Shown here: positions 3,999-5,210 of the stretch, in pieces
Numbering within the stretch: the first letter of the stretch is position 1
How the letters are laid out: each line of letters starts with the position of its first letter
Origin: Persephonella sp.
GTDB lineage: Bacteria; Aquificota; Aquificia; Aquificales; Hydrogenothermaceae
DNA: 5,210 nt
Reading direction: 5' to 3'
Assembly (NCBI GenBank): GCA_027081375.1
Contig: JALWKR010000103.1
Coordinates: forward strand, 1-5,210
The notes under the pieces: model-generated
What the model saw: only the letters and a program-made list of their open reading frames with translations
Told to the model about the DNA's origin: nothing
The model's database searches: none
Program-made: the position numbers and the translations under genes

Positions 3999-5210
3999 TT
4001 AATGGGTTGTGCAGACTGAACAGACATCAAAGCTTCTTAAAACCATTTCAGCAAGAAAAGAAGACCTTAATCCCTTAATTGCTTTTTCAGCAGGGGATAG
4101 ATATTTAGGACACCTTGGGCCTAAATTCCATGTGGAAGGGGTGATGATATTATATTTTTTGATTTTTCCTTCTTTAACCTGTATTTCATGTATTAAAGAG
4201 CCCCTTGCAGCCTCACAGAAACCAAAGGCTTTTCCTTCTAATTCTTTTATATCTTTTTTAGGTTTTATATATGAAGGTTCTTTGATATTTATCTGGGATA
4301 GCCATCCTTTCATAGAAAAAAGTAACTTCAATACTTCATCTATCCTTGCCCATGTCCTTACCATATAGCTATCTTTAAAGTCATTTACAAGATTCAAAAA
4401 TAGTTCATCCCTGTTATTAATTCTCCTTGCCAGTGGACTGGTTTCATACGGAAGACCATCGTATCTAACAGCCTTAGCCCAGGAGTATCTATTTTTATCA
4501 AAGGAAAAACCTTTTTCTGTCAAAAATGAATAAGCATCAACTTCCTTTACTTTATTTATATCAAAATCCTTTCTCTTCCTTTTTGTTGCTCCTTTTGAAA
4601 TAGAAGGGCTAATATCACATACAGTTAAAAATCTGTGATAAGCTCTACCAAGTTTGTGAAGGTTGTGTTTAAGACACAGGTTTAAAAATATTTTCAGGTC
4701 TGAGTTTTTAGCGTTTTTCATATATTCATCAAGATTTTTTATAGACAAATATTTATCAGCAGGCATTCCAAGAATATTTTTTTCATAAAAATCTAACACT
4801 GAGTCTACTATTGCTATTGCCTCAGCTATATCAAATGTAGTGGGATCTGATGTTACACCTCTAGGAATAGCATAAGAAGTGTGAGGCCATTGCCCTCCGA
4901 ATATTGCTACAACTTTTACAATTTTTGAGCTGTAATCTAATCCCTTTCTCCACTGGGAGCCTTTTATAGGCTGATATTTTCTAAGCTTAGGATTTTTGTC
5001 TAATTTTAGGAAATCAGGTAAAACAAATAGATAAAACCATTTGAGATGGTTCTGGATAATCTCAGAGGAAAGTGTTAAATCCCTTATTAGTTTTGCTTTT
5101 TCTGGAATTTCTATATTTTCCCCTGCATTTTCATATAGATTTTCAAGGGCTTTGACTGTGGCTATCAGGTGGGCATGTCCGCATATACCGCATATTCGGG
5201 GATTTATTAC
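3999..5210 (-). CDS. NiFe hydrogenase large subunit, 5' end outside window
   Basis: The large subunit carries the NiFe active site that oxidises or produces H2. The minus-strand frame is open for 403 codons from the right edge to a TAA at 4001-3999. A GTG at 4799 is internal, not the start, because hydrogenase motifs continue upstream of it. The first visible residues contain PRICGICGHAH (residues 4-14), the L1 motif RxCGxCxxxH. Next come FGGQWPH at 104-110, YSWAKAVRYDG at about 242-252 (usually KAPRYDG), and CEAARGSLIHEI at about 332-343, which holds the active-site arginine. The protein ends RSFDVCSVCTTH, the L5 motif DxCxxCxxH with Val for the usual Pro. Both cysteine pairs that hold Ni and Fe are intact. 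Translation stops right after the final His, with no C-terminal extension. Roughly 50-80 N-terminal residues should lie outside. The RICGIC signature suggests a group 2-like enzyme, but the subgroup is unassigned. It converges on pdxA with 29 bp between stops. Confidence 0.96.
   Translation of the reverse strand, partial: VINPRICGICGHAHLIATVKALENLYENAGENIEIPEKAKLIRDLTLSSEIIQNHLKWFYLFVLPDFLKLDKNPKLRKYQPIKGSQWRKGLDYSSKIVKVVAIFGGQWPHTSYAIPRGVTSDPTTFDIAEAIAIVDSVLDFYEKNILGMPADKYLSIKNLDEYMKNAKNSDLKIFLNLCLKHNLHKLGRAYHRFLTVCDISPSISKGATKRKRKDFDINKVKEVDAYSFLTEKGFSFDKNRYSWAKAVRYDGLPYETSPLARRINNRDELFLNLVNDFKDSYMVRTWARIDEVLKLLFSMKGWLSQINIKEPSYIKPKKDIKELEGKAFGFCEAARGSLIHEIQVKEGKIKKYNIITPSTWNLGPRCPKYLSPAEKAIKGLRSSFLAEMVLRSFDVCSVCTTH

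Noticed and set aside
4009..4368. Open frame of 119 codons on the plus strand
   Set aside because: It is antisense to the well-supported hydrogenase gene and has no recognisable motif.
4797..4799. GTG as the start of a shorter hydrogenase-like protein
   Set aside because: The frame continues without a stop to base 5210 and encodes the conserved L1 motif and the GGxxPH segment, so the GTG is an internal Val codon.

Overview
The window is AT-rich bacterial DNA, tightly packed, with Lys/Ile/Glu-rich proteins and strong Shine-Dalgarno sequences. An oxygen-independent-looking NiFe hydrogenase, a DsrEFH/TusA sulfur-relay cluster and this base composition together suggest a hydrogen- and sulfur-metabolising chemolithotroph. 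My best guess is the Aquificota, family Hydrogenothermaceae (Sulfurihydrogenibium or Persephonella-like). That placement is inference from general character, not from a marker gene.

Layout. Bases 1-153 (minus strand) hold the 5' end of a gene that leaves the window on the left; it is possibly a TnpB-like transposon protein. A short AT-rich divergent region then leads into purC (231-944, plus), the SAICAR synthetase of purine synthesis. After a 72-bp gap with a plausible promoter, six plus-strand genes follow in what looks like a single operon (1017-3969): a MoeB/ThiF/HesA-type E1 enzyme, a TusA-family sulfur carrier, three small DsrE/DsrF/DsrH-like subunits, and pdxA. Gaps are 9-10 bp or less, and three junctions overlap by 4-7 bp. 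The convergent minus-strand gene (3999 to the right edge) is a NiFe hydrogenase large subunit lacking only its N-terminus. Its reading frame is open all the way to base 5210.

How the genes may work together. DsrE/F/H proteins form a TusBCD-like complex that passes persulfide sulfur to or from TusA. MoeB/ThiF enzymes adenylate small ubiquitin-like sulfur carriers (MoaD, ThiS and relatives) so that they can accept sulfur as a thiocarboxylate. Joining both in one transcription unit suggests a route from a persulfide relay to a thiocarboxylate carrier for thiamine, molybdopterin or tRNA thiolation. pdxA at the end makes the precursor of pyridoxal phosphate, the cofactor of the cysteine desulfurases that normally feed such relays. 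Individual families are recognised with good confidence; the joint pathway is inference. No ubiquitin-like partner, DsrC/TusE or desulfurase gene is in the window.

The most notable points are the composite E1-TusA-DsrEFH-PdxA operon, the hydrogenase that stops exactly at its last nickel-ligand motif with no cleavable tail, and the truncated ORF at the left edge. I see no tRNA, rRNA, CRISPR array or riboswitch.
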